From: Paenalcaligenes hermetiae
GTDB lineage: Bacteria > Pseudomonadota > Gammaproteobacteria > Burkholderiales > Burkholderiaceae_B
NCBI RefSeq assembly: GCF_039543645.1
Contig: NZ_BAABKD010000011.1
Coordinates: 124,001 to 188,000, forward strand
Direction: 5' to 3'
Length of the DNA stretch: 64,000 bases
Each line of letters starts with the position of its first letter. Position 1 is the first letter of the stretch. Positions 17,899-27,002 of this stretch are shown in pieces. A program made the position numbers and the translations under genes. The notes under the pieces are model-generated. The model was not told the DNA's origin. It was given only the letters and a program-made list of their open reading frames with translations, and made no database searches.

Positions 17899-18494
17899 TG
17901 TCAGCTGCCATTGAAACCCAAGACCCATCTATGTCTCAGTGACGATTAGGTAAGATCCCCGTTCGTAATTTATGGTTACTCATGCTCTATGCTTCAGATT
18001 TATATCGGTATCTTGGAGCACAGAAGGTAGCGGTAGAAGATAATCCTGAAGACATAGCAGATTTGGTTGCTGAGATTCTTTGCTCACAGGTTGAAGAGCG
18101 CCTGAAACGAAATTTAAGCTATGGCTATGAGCCTAAGGAGGCAGTGATTAATCGAGTTCGTGGCCGCATAGATATGCTTAAAACTGAAAGTCACAGGTTG
18201 CTTGAAAAAGGGAAGGTATATTGTCGTTTTGATGAGCTAACCGTAGATACGGTCCGCAATCGCTATGTTTTATCTGCTCTAGAGTGTTTATTAAAGCTCA
18301 ATATTAAAGCGTCTCTTGCACGTAGATGTCGAGCCTTAATATTGAGCTTAGAGCGTCTGGGGGTTAGTAAAGTTAAGCCAATTAATTACAACATGAAATC
18401 AGAGAGATTTGGTCGTCATGATGTGGCCGATCAAAAAATGCTAGCGGCAGCTCAGTTGGCTTTTTCTCTCGCTTTACCTACAGAGGTTGGGTAA
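17898..18494 (+). pseudogene. Truncated mcrC-like nuclease subunit
   Basis: The frame starts with ATG at 17898, meets an in-frame TGA at 17940-17942, then continues as RLGKIPVRNLWLLMLYASD, the typical McrC N-terminal motif, to 18494. The open part after the stop includes CRFDELTVDTVRNRYVLSALECLL, also typical of McrC. The C-terminal nuclease half is missing because IS3-family sequence begins at about 18494. It overlaps the mcrB relic end, so the two formed an operon. Confidence 0.8.
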
Positions 18495-18787
18495 TCCCCC
18501 CACCAAACCGTAGTGCTTTAAAGTAGAATTTCTCGAAAAGGAAATTCAATGAAAAAGTCTCGTTACACCGACAGCCAAATCATGGCCATCTTAAAACAAG
18601 CTGAAGCCGGTACAGCGACTCCAGAGCTGTGTCGTGAACACGGCATGAGCAATGCGACTTTTATAAATGGCGTGGAAAACCCGACAGTTTACGTTATGAA
18701 ACGAAGTTCGGCGTAGCCACAATGGTCCAGAATACATCGCTAGAACGTTGCTTGGATGGGCAGCGCAACGTCAGATCCCTTTGTAGC
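18494..18787 (+). mobile_element. IS3-family insertion sequence remnant
   Basis: After a C-rich left end (CCCCCCACCAAACCG at about 18498), ATG at 18549 opens an orfA-type product, MKKSRYTDSQIMAILKQAEA then CREHGMSNATF, the start of an IS3-family orfA with its helix-turn-helix. One T is missing at TTTTATAAATGG, so the frame shifts. Most of the element is deleted, and from about 18718 a piece of orfB follows (HNGPEYIARTLLGWAAQRQIPL), part of the DDE integrase core. It truncates mcrC. The 18721-18757 part recurs at 28236-28272. Confidence 0.82.
18721..18757 (+). repeat. 37-bp direct repeat, left copy (orfB fragment)
   Basis: Identical at 36 of 37 positions and in the same orientation as 28236-28272; the single difference is C versus T. 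Together they bracket the regulator-transporter-dioxygenase island. Confidence 0.9.
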
Positions 18788-19034
18788 AGGGCAATGTCTC
18801 AGACTCCACCCCTAAAAAATAACCAATGATATCAATGTCTTATATGGCCAAAAAACACCTCCGATTTTTTTCAAAAAGTTGACTATTTTTTGACCAAATT
18901 TTTGTTGGATAGTAGATCGGGTTTTACGTAGCATAGCTGAGTGTTCGATTGAGACAGTTTGAATTATATCGTAGATTAAGCGTGAGTGATATTAACAGTA
19001 ATTATGTAAGATTGCTTATGGCAGAAGTGTTTAT
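18788..19034. other. Non-coding AT-rich stretch
   Basis: I see no gene, repeat or convincing terminator here. It joins the IS remnant to the 3' end of the GntR gene and is probably residue of past insertion events. Confidence 0.5.
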
Positions 19035-19739
19035 TTAAGCTAGAGCAGAACTACCGACTGGTGGATTCTCTAGTAACACGTCTAGGGTGGAGTAATAGGA
19101 GAGAGCTGCGCTGCGCAAGTTAGAGCGGATTGCTTGGGCGGCTTTTTCTGGGTTTTCTTCAATAAAGCCTTGGAGTAGCTCTTGAGTATATTGTAGAGAA
19201 AGAGCGCGGTATTTGGCTTCTCGTAACGTGGCTAATCGCACGGCCTCAACGTGATTGCTTAGGCGTTGGATGGTTTCGCGTAAATGGGTATTTGGCGTCA
19301 TATTTAGCCAGCTAGCTCGAAAGCGATCATTGGCTTCCATATAGGCGAGGGGATCGTTTTGCTGGTGAGCTTGCTCAGTCGATTGTGCGTGAGTATTCAG
19401 AATCGCAAGCTTTTCTATGGTCGCATTCCGGCAAGCTTGCATGGCTGCCTCTGGCTCAAGCAGTAAGCGAATTTCAAAAATTTGTGCGATATCTGTAGGG
19501 GTAAATTGACGTAGGATAAAACCTCTGGATGTACCTTCGAGTAGGCCTTCATTTTTAAGTTGCATCATGGCCTCACGTACAGGCATTCGTGACACGTTTA
19601 ACTCAGCAGCAATCTCATGATCGACTAAACGGTCCCCAAAACCTATTTCTCCTAATCGCATACGAGCCCTTAATAAATCGTAGACTTGTTCACGAATGTT
19701 TTTTTTGGTTGAGATGAACCGAGTGTTAGTTTTAGACAT
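19035..19739 (-). CDS. GntR-family regulator with FCD domain
   Basis: About 234 residues. An N-terminal GntR winged helix (IREQVYDLLRARMRLGEIGFGDRL, then EIAAELNVSRMPVREAMMQL) is followed by an all-helical FCD (FadR C-terminal) ligand domain from about residue 80 (FEIRLLLEPEAAMQA, NDRFRASWL). FCD regulators usually repress catabolic operons and release DNA on binding a small acid. An upstream ATG at 19793 is in frame, but MSKTNTRF at 19739 gives the usual N-terminal length and overlaps the preceding V4R-like gene stop by 8 bases. The likely target is the divergent transporter-dioxygenase operon. Confidence 0.9.
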   Translation of the reverse strand: MSKTNTRFISTKKNIREQVYDLLRARMRLGEIGFGDRLVDHEIAAELNVSRMPVREAMMQLKNEGLLEGTSRGFILRQFTPTDIAQIFEIRLLLEPEAAMQACRNATIEKLAILNTHAQSTEQAHQQNDPLAYMEANDRFRASWLNMTPNTHLRETIQRLSNHVEAVRLATLREAKYRALSLQYTQELLQGFIEENPEKAAQAIRSNLRSAALSYYSTLDVLLENPPVGSSALA

Positions 19740-20241
19740 GTGCGACTGGTTTAATAATGAAAAGGCAAGATTTGGAGTGATTAGGTTGAGCATGACAAAA
19801 ATGCTCTAGAACCTGCACAGGCCCATTAAAAATAAAGGATCCCATGCTCTCCATTATACCGAGTATTGGAGTACATACTGGAGTCTGGCTGACTATGCTA
19901 GCTTTGGCAAAGGGGCTATTTATAACTTCTATAGTGAGTTCTTGGGGTGTGTATTTGCATATCTGCCAAGCGCCCCAGCCAAGTTGAGCTGAGATGCGAA
20001 TCATAGTATCCAGTAAAACTTGTGGGTTTTTATTTATTGCTAACCAATAAGCGGCAACGGAGTTTGAACCATGAGCTTTAACGGAGTTCATAAAGCTGTG
20101 CAAGGCCTGTTGTCTTTCTGCGTCTGGGAGTTGATTAAAAATACCCATGAGCACATCAGCTCTGAGCATAACATAGCGCCTTTCTTCATCCAAAATTTGC
20201 CCATTTTTGGTGTCCCAAATCATTCGTTCAATTAGATCCAT
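19732..20241 (-). CDS. V4R-domain-like putative effector-binding protein
   Basis: A 169-residue cytoplasmic protein without signal peptide. Its C-terminal half resembles the V4R (4-vinyl reductase) ligand-binding domain: LGWGAWQICKYTPQELTIEVINSPFA, a conserved Cys in PVCTPILGIMESMGSF, and the closing VLEHFCHAQPNHSKSCLFII with two further Cys. V4R domains bind small hydrophobic molecules and often zinc. Translation is coupled to the GntR gene, and both diverge from the ABC transporter operon. A role as co-sensor for the same aromatic effector is inference. Confidence 0.65.
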   Translation of the reverse strand: MDLIERMIWDTKNGQILDEERRYVMLRADVLMGIFNQLPDAERQQALHSFMNSVKAHGSNSVAAYWLAINKNPQVLLDTMIRISAQLGWGAWQICKYTPQELTIEVINSPFAKASIVSQTPVCTPILGIMESMGSFIFNGPVQVLEHFCHAQPNHSKSCLFIIKPVAHV

Positions 20242-20418
20242 TTTAGTCTCTGGCTCCCTGATTAGTACATTTCTTTAAACAGTATACCGTATATTAATCA
20301 TGTAAATATATGAAAAATAATGGTTTTATTTTTATGGAAAACCCTTATGCTCTTATTTTCATAACAAGAAGTATAATTTTTTTCGGAGACATATATACTT
20401 TAACTAGGGGGACACCAC
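20242..20418. promoter_or_regulatory. Divergent control region of the island
   Basis: This AT-rich region separates the V4R-gntR pair from the transporter operon. It contains the palindrome GTATAC at 20282-20287, the core seen in many FCD-type GntR operators, and a TATAAT at 20372-20377 suitable as -10 for the rightward operon. AGGGGGA at 20406-20412 is the Shine-Dalgarno for the binding protein gene. Operator assignment is inferred. Confidence 0.45.
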
Positions 20419-21933
20419 ATGCGCTCTATTTCTAGCAAGTTAAAAAAGTTAACGTGCAGTACTGTTTTAGCGCTAAGCTGTGTGGGCTTGGCTTCAGCTC
20501 AGAGCAACGAATTAAAAATTGCTTTTCCAGTAGATATTCCCTCTTGGGAACCTACGTCTGTTACTTTTCCAGCAGGGCAATCGATTTATAAAGCGGTGTT
20601 TGATTCACCTCTGTTTGTGAACGATGATCTAGAGCTCGCACCTCGCCTAATAGAACGTTGGGAGTGGCTAGATGACAGTGGTAAACGTTTAAAGGTGGCA
20701 TTGCGTTCAGGGGTGTTGTTTCACGATGGGAGTGAAATGACGACGGAGGATTTAAAGTTTACGTTTGAGCGGGCCTTAAAAAAGAAAACGTTGGCTTTGA
20801 ATGGCATGATGCCTAGTCTAGAGTCTGTTGAAATTATTAGTCCTTCTGAGGCCATAATCCATTTTGCTTCGCCGACGCCTACAGCCCCAATCAGTTTGGC
20901 TTTTTTGTCAGCGTATATTTTGCCCAAAGCCTATTTTGAAAAGGTGGGAGAAGAGGGGTTTATAGAGCAGCCTATTGGTGCGGGGCCTTATAAGTTGGTT
21001 GATTATCAAAGGGGATCTCGCATTACCTTAGAAGCTTTTCCCGACTATTGGGCAGGGGAGGCTCCTATAAAAAATGTGACATTTGAAATCGTGCCCGACG
21101 CATCTGCGCGTGTGGCAGCTATAGAGTCAGGCCGAGTCGATGTTTCAGTTCAGATTCCAGTCCGAGATGTGGATCGTTTGGCAGCGAACTCTAATTTAAA
21201 AGCTGAGGTCTATCCCTATAGCGAAATTTATATTTTGCAAATGCCTAGCTATAGGCCTGAGTTTCAAAATGAGCATGTACGCCGAGCTATGCATTTAGCC
21301 CTTAACAAGGAGGCTATTTCTCGTGCTTTTTATAAAAATAAGGCGCAACCCATTTCGGTATTAGCAACCGAGGGTTCTCCAGGGCATATCGATTTCAAGG
21401 TGGATTTCAATAAAGAGCTAGCCAAGGCAGAGTTAGATAAAGCGGGTTACAGCAAAGAAAACCCACTTAATATTACGTTCTACTCTACAAATAACACCTT
21501 TCCCTCTGATTATGATGTTGCCAGAGCTATAGCTCAAATGTGGGCCGAGATTGGGATTAATGCGCGTATGGAGGAGATTACTGTTGCTAAGTATCTAGAA
21601 CTTAGTCATTCCTCTAGCTTAGATGGGGTGATGTTGTACAGTTGGGCTAATGCTACCGGAGACCCTGAGATTTATACGGGGCGAATTCTGGATCCTCGCT
21701 TACGTTTTTCTACCTGGAAAGAAGAAGGCTTAGCAGAGATTTTAGATGCTTTGAATACAGAAACAGATGAGTCCAAACGGATTCTTGGCTATCAAGAGTT
21801 GAATAAAACGGTTGCGGAAAATGCCTGGACGATTCCTTTATTACAATCTATTTCTACTATTGCCCATAAAAAAGATTTAAACCTTGAAACCTATCAAACA
21901 GGCTATATTTTGCCTCAGTATTATTCTTGGTAA
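20419..21933 (+). CDS. ABC transporter substrate-binding protein, peptide/nickel family
   Basis: A 504-residue periplasmic protein of the family 5 extracellular solute-binding type (DppA/OppA fold). A signal peptide runs to about LASAQS (residue 28). Family motifs include LAPRLIERWEW, LRSGVLFHDGSEMTTEDLKFTFERAL, PIGAGPYKLVDYQRG and VRRAMHLALNKEAI. Substrate cannot be read; the downstream dioxygenase suggests an aromatic or amide compound rather than a peptide. It is the first gene of the operon, and a hairpin with a T-run follows it. Confidence 0.9.
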   Translation: MRSISSKLKKLTCSTVLALSCVGLASAQSNELKIAFPVDIPSWEPTSVTFPAGQSIYKAVFDSPLFVNDDLELAPRLIERWEWLDDSGKRLKVALRSGVLFHDGSEMTTEDLKFTFERALKKKTLALNGMMPSLESVEIISPSEAIIHFASPTPTAPISLAFLSAYILPKAYFEKVGEEGFIEQPIGAGPYKLVDYQRGSRITLEAFPDYWAGEAPIKNVTFEIVPDASARVAAIESGRVDVSVQIPVRDVDRLAANSNLKAEVYPYSEIYILQMPSYRPEFQNEHVRRAMHLALNKEAISRAFYKNKAQPISVLATEGSPGHIDFKVDFNKELAKAELDKAGYSKENPLNITFYSTNNTFPSDYDVARAIAQMWAEIGINARMEEITVAKYLELSHSSSLDGVMLYSWANATGDPEIYTGRILDPRLRFSTWKEEGLAEILDALNTETDESKRILGYQELNKTVAENAWTIPLLQSISTIAHKKDLNLETYQTGYILPQYYSW

Positions 21934-21941
21934 GTAATGAA

Positions 21942-21976
21942 AGGCAGTGCAGTGAGTCTGTACTGCCTATTTTTTT
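21942..21976 (+). terminator. Internal attenuating terminator after the binding protein gene
   Basis: A 9-bp stem (21942-21950 with 21960-21968, one G-T pair), 9-base loop, then seven T. It sits between the binding-protein gene and its permeases and would lower downstream transcription. Confidence 0.75.
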
Positions 21977-21985
21977 GAGTGAGCC

Positions 21986-22993
21986 ATGGTGAATTTTTTG
22001 TTTGGATTATTAAGAAAAATAGGTTTTATACTACTGACATCTTTTTTATTGTCTTTTATTGTTTTTTTTATTTTGAGAGCGATTCCAGCTGATCCTCTTG
22101 GTATGATGCTGCCGCCTTCAGCAACACAAGCAGATGCTGATTTACTTAGAGCTGAATTAGGTTTAGATGGCTCATTATTTTATCAGTATTGGATTTGGTT
22201 AAAGTCGGTAGCTCAAGGAGATTTAGGAAATTCTATTTTCTTTAAGCAATCAGTAAATAAGCTTCTATGGACAGCTTTGCCCGCAACTATAGAGCTATCT
22301 TTAGTCAGCTTAATGATAGCTTTAATTATTTCTATACCAGGTGGGGTTGTTTTTTATCTCATTGATAAAAAGAAAGTTGATTTTTTTGCTGATTTTTTAT
22401 TGGTTTTTATTATATCTATACCTTCCTTTTTATGGGGTATTATTCTAATCATTGTGTTTGGAGTTTTTTTTCCTGTTTTACCTTTTATGGGAAGAATAGA
22501 GGGGAGTTTAGGAATAGAAGGTGGAACTGGTTTTTTGCTCTTTGATTTTTTAGTGCGAGGGAGATGGGTCCAGTTTTGGGATGCGCTTAAGCATTTATTA
22601 TTACCTGCGCTAGCATTAGCTTTAGCTTTTAGTCCTATTATTATCCGCGTGCTTAAGGCAAGTTTACTCGAGGTTGAAAATGAACAATATGTGGCTGTTG
22701 CTCGTTTAAGAGGGGTTTCGGAGACTCGGGTTTTATTGGTTCACATGCTTAAAAATGCTGCTTTGCCTACCATAACTTTAATAGGAGTTCAATTTGGATT
22801 TTTATTTGGTGGAACTTTATTAATAGAGGTGATTTTCTCTTTTCCAGGTATAGGAAACCTAATGGTACAAGCTATTAAAAATCATGACTTGCCTTTGATC
22901 CAAGGTGTTGCTTTGATTTTTTGTTTAATGATTTTAGTGATTAATTTTAGTGTAGATGCCTTATATAGTATTTTAAACCCAAGGTTAAGGTGA
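21986..22993 (+). CDS. ABC transporter permease, DppB type
   Basis: A 335-residue inner-membrane permease with about six helices. The first helix (FILLTSFLLSFIVFFILRAIPADPLG) and the following AELGLDGSLFYQYWIWL are typical of DppB/OppB proteins. The EAA-type loop is VAVARLRGVSETRVLLVHMLKNAALP, which contacts the ATPase. Coding is very T-rich, partly from hydrophobic codons. The next gene begins 4 bases after the stop. Confidence 0.93.
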   Translation: MVNFLFGLLRKIGFILLTSFLLSFIVFFILRAIPADPLGMMLPPSATQADADLLRAELGLDGSLFYQYWIWLKSVAQGDLGNSIFFKQSVNKLLWTALPATIELSLVSLMIALIISIPGGVVFYLIDKKKVDFFADFLLVFIISIPSFLWGIILIIVFGVFFPVLPFMGRIEGSLGIEGGTGFLLFDFLVRGRWVQFWDALKHLLLPALALALAFSPIIIRVLKASLLEVENEQYVAVARLRGVSETRVLLVHMLKNAALPTITLIGVQFGFLFGGTLLIEVIFSFPGIGNLMVQAIKNHDLPLIQGVALIFCLMILVINFSVDALYSILNPRLR

Positions 22994-22997
22994 TTTT

Positions 22998-23852
22998 ATG
23001 AAAATAAAAATAGAAAATATTAACAGAAAAATTATTATAGGCGGCAGTCTAGTTTTATTGTTTTTTGTTTTTGCTATTTTTGCTCCTTGGTTGGCTCCTA
23101 ATGATCCAAATTCGCAGGATTTATTGGCTACGTTGTATCCCCCCGCATGGTTCGCTGATGGCATTGAAAAATATCCTTTGGGAACAGATTCATTGGGGCG
23201 TTGCGTACTATCAAGACTAATTTATGGAGCAAGGATTGCTTTATTAGTAGCATTGTCGGCTTCCCTAGGAACGATGCTGATAGGTAGTGTTTTAGCTATT
23301 GTTGCTGGTTATTTGGGTGGACTATTCGATAAGGTAACGAGTTCTTTAGTGGTGCTTTGGATGGCTTTTCCCCCAGTAGTTTTTTCTATGATGTTGATGG
23401 TGGGATTAGGAACAGGTGTTTTTAATGTAATTTTAGCTGTGATTTTAGTGGATTGGACGCGTTTTTATCGGGTGGTACGTTCTGAGGTTTTAGTGATTAA
23501 GCGAAGGGAATATATCTATGCTTCACAGTTACTAGGTTTTTCTCATTTGAAAATTATGCTTAAAGAGATTTTACCTAGTGTAGCTCCGCTTATTATTACT
23601 TTATTTAGTATTCAAATGGGCATCGCTATTATTGTGGAAGCTATTTTAAGTTTTGTGGGTTTGTCGGTGCCATCAGATGTAGTGGCTTGGGGGGTAATGC
23701 TAGCCGATGGGCGTGCTCATATTTATGGTGCAAGTTGGACTATTTTAGCTCCCATGATGGGGATTGTGTTTGCGGTGCTAGGTTTTAATTTGCTCAGCGA
23801 TGGGCTTAGGGTTGCGTTAGATCCTAGAAATAAACGACGAGGAGAGGCGTAA
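22998..23852 (+). CDS. ABC transporter permease, DppC type
   Basis: A 284-residue partner permease. Near the N-terminus is a helix (IIIGGSLVLLFFVFAIFAPWLAPNDP) and then the DppC hallmark YPLGTDSLGRCVLSRLIYGARIAL. The EAA loop is YIYASQLLGFSHLKIMLKEILPS, and the C-terminal region ends with GFNLLSDGLRVALDPR. Its stop overlaps the ATG of the ATPase gene (TAATG), so production is coupled. Confidence 0.94.
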   Translation: MKIKIENINRKIIIGGSLVLLFFVFAIFAPWLAPNDPNSQDLLATLYPPAWFADGIEKYPLGTDSLGRCVLSRLIYGARIALLVALSASLGTMLIGSVLAIVAGYLGGLFDKVTSSLVVLWMAFPPVVFSMMLMVGLGTGVFNVILAVILVDWTRFYRVVRSEVLVIKRREYIYASQLLGFSHLKIMLKEILPSVAPLIITLFSIQMGIAIIVEAILSFVGLSVPSDVVAWGVMLADGRAHIYGASWTILAPMMGIVFAVLGFNLLSDGLRVALDPRNKRRGEA

Positions 23853-25678
23853 TGGAGAGACAAGCTGTTGTCGAGTTTGATCGAGTATCTATCTCGTTGG
23901 ATTACAGAGGGCAACGAGTGGATTTGTTGAGGCAGGTATCGTTTCAAGTTGAAGCAGGAAAAACATTAGGATTAGTGGGAGAGTCAGGGGCAGGTAAAAG
24001 TATGATGGGGAGGGTGCTATCGGGGCTGTTACCTGAAAATTTAAGGCTTACTAACGGTGAGGTAAGGTTTCATGGCAAAAAGGTAACAGACTCACAGATG
24101 CGTGCCTTGCTAGGTAAAAAAATTGCCTTCATACCTCAAGAGCCTTTGTCATCGTTGAATCCAGTGATGTCCATTCAAGATCAAATGTTTGAGCATTTAA
24201 AGCGTGTAGGAGTGGCTAAGAAAGATCGTTATGCCTACAGTCTTGAGCGATTAGCTGAGGTAGGGTTGCCTGATCCGGCGGCTATTTTAGGACGTTATGC
24301 TCATCAATTATCGGGTGGACAGTGTCAGCGCGTTTTAATTGCTATGGCTTTCTCAGGAGATCCAGAGCTGATTATCGCAGATGAGCCCACTACCGCCTTA
24401 GATGTGATTACTCAAGCACAAATCATTCGTATTTTGCGTGAGGTGCAGAGACGCCATAATACAGCTGTGATTTTGATTACTCATGACTTACGGCTGGCTG
24501 CTCATGTCTGTGATGAGGTGATGGTATTGTATGCAGGCGATGTAGTAGAAAAAGGGCCCGCCCACCAAGTATTAGATCAGCCGCGACACCCTTATGCCTG
24601 GGCGTTGAAAAATGCCACACCAAATTTAACGGGTCCCCTTTATCAGTTACCGACTTTAGCTGAAATTATGCCTGGCATACAGGATATGGCTGAGCTAACG
24701 GGGTGTCGGTTTATTAAGCGTTGTCCTTTAGCGCAAGAAGCATGCCATCGTTACACTCCCATTTTGACAGGTGCACAAAGCCAAGTGGCTTGTTTGTTGG
24801 TTAATTCGCTGACCCAGCAGGTTCCTACCCAGAGACTCTCAAAGTTAGAGCAGAAGTCGCATAACCAGCCAGAGGTGTTAGTCAGTTTTGATAAGGTGGA
24901 GCAGGTCTATCAGATAGGTAAGTTTAGCAAAAAGAAAGTCATGTCTGCTTTGAAACCGTTGTCTTTGACTGTTCATGCTGGTGAGTTAGTTGGGATAGTG
25001 GGAGAGAGTGGGAGTGGCAAAAGTACGGTAGCACGTTTAATGGTGGGATTGAATACGCCGAGCTCCGGAACCATTCATGTATTAGGAAGGCCGAGGTCAA
25101 CTCTAAGCAAAAGTGAAAAACTAGAGGTGTCTCGTTCTGTACAAATGATTTTTCAGGATCCTGACTCAGCTTTAAATCCGAGGAGGAAAGTGTGGGAGTT
25201 AGTAACACAAGTTTTAGAGTTGGATCCCACGTTAAGTACTGAGTGTAGGCAACAAGTGGCTGTATCTCTTATGAGTCAGGTGGGTATAGCCACTGATGCA
25301 GCTTACCGGTTTCCTGTTCAGTTATCAGGGGGACAGAAGCAGCGCATTAATATTGCGCGGGCTTTGTGTGTAGAGCCACGTTTATTGGTAGCAGATGAGG
25401 TGGTTTCTGGTTTGGATGTATCTGTGCAGGCACTCATTATGAATTTGCTGCTCAGATTAAATCAAGAGCTAGGGATTGCGGTGGTTTTTATTTCTCACGA
25501 CTTATCGGTTATTCGGTATTTATGTACTCGAGTGCTCGTGATGAAAGAGGGAGAGGTGGTAGAGCAAGGGCCTACAGCCCGTGTTTTTTCACAACCCAGA
25601 CATGAATATACCAAAAGCTTATTAGCAGCAGTTCCTCCTGATGACTCAACTCAATCGTGGCCATCCATCCATTTCTAA
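23852..25678 (+). CDS. Dual ABC ATPase (DppD-DppF fusion)
   Basis: A 608-residue protein with two complete nucleotide-binding domains. First: Walker A GLVGESGAGKSMMGRVLSG, signature LSGGQCQRVLIAMAF, Walker B LIIADEPTTALD, and an oligopeptide-type C-terminal cysteine segment (CRFIKRCPLAQEACHR) that in relatives binds a 4Fe-4S cluster. Second (from about residue 350): Walker A GIVGESGSGKSTVARL, signature LSGGQKQRINIARAL, Walker B LLVADEVVSGLD. It energises uptake by the two permeases. Fused DppDF proteins like this are common in catabolic islands. Confidence 0.94.
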   Translation: MERQAVVEFDRVSISLDYRGQRVDLLRQVSFQVEAGKTLGLVGESGAGKSMMGRVLSGLLPENLRLTNGEVRFHGKKVTDSQMRALLGKKIAFIPQEPLSSLNPVMSIQDQMFEHLKRVGVAKKDRYAYSLERLAEVGLPDPAAILGRYAHQLSGGQCQRVLIAMAFSGDPELIIADEPTTALDVITQAQIIRILREVQRRHNTAVILITHDLRLAAHVCDEVMVLYAGDVVEKGPAHQVLDQPRHPYAWALKNATPNLTGPLYQLPTLAEIMPGIQDMAELTGCRFIKRCPLAQEACHRYTPILTGAQSQVACLLVNSLTQQVPTQRLSKLEQKSHNQPEVLVSFDKVEQVYQIGKFSKKKVMSALKPLSLTVHAGELVGIVGESGSGKSTVARLMVGLNTPSSGTIHVLGRPRSTLSKSEKLEVSRSVQMIFQDPDSALNPRRKVWELVTQVLELDPTLSTECRQQVAVSLMSQVGIATDAAYRFPVQLSGGQKQRINIARALCVEPRLLVADEVVSGLDVSVQALIMNLLLRLNQELGIAVVFISHDLSVIRYLCTRVLVMKEGEVVEQGPTARVFSQPRHEYTKSLLAAVPPDDSTQSWPSIHF

Positions 25679-25698
25679 ATAGATAAAAAGAGGTTGAT

Positions 25699-26991
25699 AT
25701 GAGCAAGCAAAAAGTATTGCATTTAGTAGAAGAAAAGCAGTTGCACAGTGATATTTATACGGACCCTAAGGTGTTTGAGCAGGAAATGGCAACACTGTTT
25801 CATAATGCATGGATTTATGTCGGACATGAAAGTCAGGTTCCTAATACGGGTGATTATATTTCAACTCGGATTGGTAATAGTCCCGTTCTTTTGGTCCGAG
25901 ATGCTCAACAGAACATTCATGTGTTGATGAATCGTTGTGCACATAAGGGTGCGCGTTTAGTCAATGAGACTAAAGGGAACTTAGGCAAGATGGTACGCTG
26001 TCCTTACCATGCCTGGACTTATAGGTTAGATGGTTCCTTATTGTCCATTCCTATGAAAAGAGAGTATGAGGGGACTGGTTTTGAGACATGTCCAGCAGCT
26101 GCGGGCCTTAGCACAGCAGGAGATGTGGCGATTTATAGGGGATTTGTTTTTGCTCGCCTAAGCCCAGAGGGGGTAGGTTTTTACGAGTATTTTGGTGATG
26201 TGTTGCAAGCATTAGACGCGATGGCGGATAGTTCTCCTGTGGGTGAGCTGGAAGTGGCAGGCGGTTCAATTCGGAGCCGCATGAAATGTAATTGGAAGTT
26301 TTATTTAGAAAATGTGAATGATACGGTTCATCCTATCTCCACTCATGAGTCAGCTTACCATTCGGCTGAAAAGGCAGCGGAGAGGTTTGAGGGCTTGGAT
26401 CCACTTTCTTTAGAGCAATTATTACCTTTTGGTTCAAATTATGATTTTTATTCTACGATGGGGGTAAAAACATTCCGGAATGGTCATAGTATTTTAGGTA
26501 CCAATTTTAGTATACATACTGGATATGCAGACGTGGAAGGTTATAAAGACGCCATCAGGCAGGCTCATGGTAAAGAGCGAGCCACAGAGGTGCTCAACTT
26601 TACTCCTCAAAATGTTATTTTCTACCCCAGTATGGCAGCTAAAGGCTCTCCTCAAATCATACGGGTTTTACGTCCTGTTTCTGTGGATGAGACGTTGCTA
26701 GAGGTGTGGGTGTTCCAGCCTAAAGGTGCTTCGGAGAAACTCTTGCAAAGAGGCTTGAATTATAGCCGTTTAGTGTATTCACCAATGAGTGTCGTGGCGC
26801 ATGACGATATTCATTTATTTGAAAGTCAACAAAGAAATTTGCAGGCTGATGGTAATAAATGGATTAATTTATACCGCCAGTTTGATGAAAAAGAGTTAGA
26901 GAAAGAGGTGAATGAGTTTGAGAATGCGAATAATGAATTAGTAATTAGAAATCAATACCGAGCTTGGAAAAACTTGATGCAAGAAAACTAG
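25699..26991 (+). CDS. Rieske ring-hydroxylating dioxygenase alpha subunit
   Basis: A 430-residue catalytic subunit of a Rieske non-heme iron oxygenase. The Rieske [2Fe-2S] ligands are C80-x-H82 and C101-x2-H104 (NRCAHKG and RCPYHAWTYRLDG). The mononuclear iron site appears as ENVNDTVHPISTH, with Asp208 as the bridging acid and His211 and His216 as ligands. Such enzymes cis-dihydroxylate or demethylate aromatic acids using electrons from a ferredoxin or reductase. The beta subunit follows immediately. No dedicated ferredoxin reductase is in this cluster, so the donor must come from elsewhere. Substrate unknown. Confidence 0.93.
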   Translation: MSKQKVLHLVEEKQLHSDIYTDPKVFEQEMATLFHNAWIYVGHESQVPNTGDYISTRIGNSPVLLVRDAQQNIHVLMNRCAHKGARLVNETKGNLGKMVRCPYHAWTYRLDGSLLSIPMKREYEGTGFETCPAAAGLSTAGDVAIYRGFVFARLSPEGVGFYEYFGDVLQALDAMADSSPVGELEVAGGSIRSRMKCNWKFYLENVNDTVHPISTHESAYHSAEKAAERFEGLDPLSLEQLLPFGSNYDFYSTMGVKTFRNGHSILGTNFSIHTGYADVEGYKDAIRQAHGKERATEVLNFTPQNVIFYPSMAAKGSPQIIRVLRPVSVDETLLEVWVFQPKGASEKLLQRGLNYSRLVYSPMSVVAHDDIHLFESQQRNLQADGNKWINLYRQFDEKELEKEVNEFENANNELVIRNQYRAWKNLMQEN

Positions 26992-27002
26992 GGGAAATAG
27001 AA

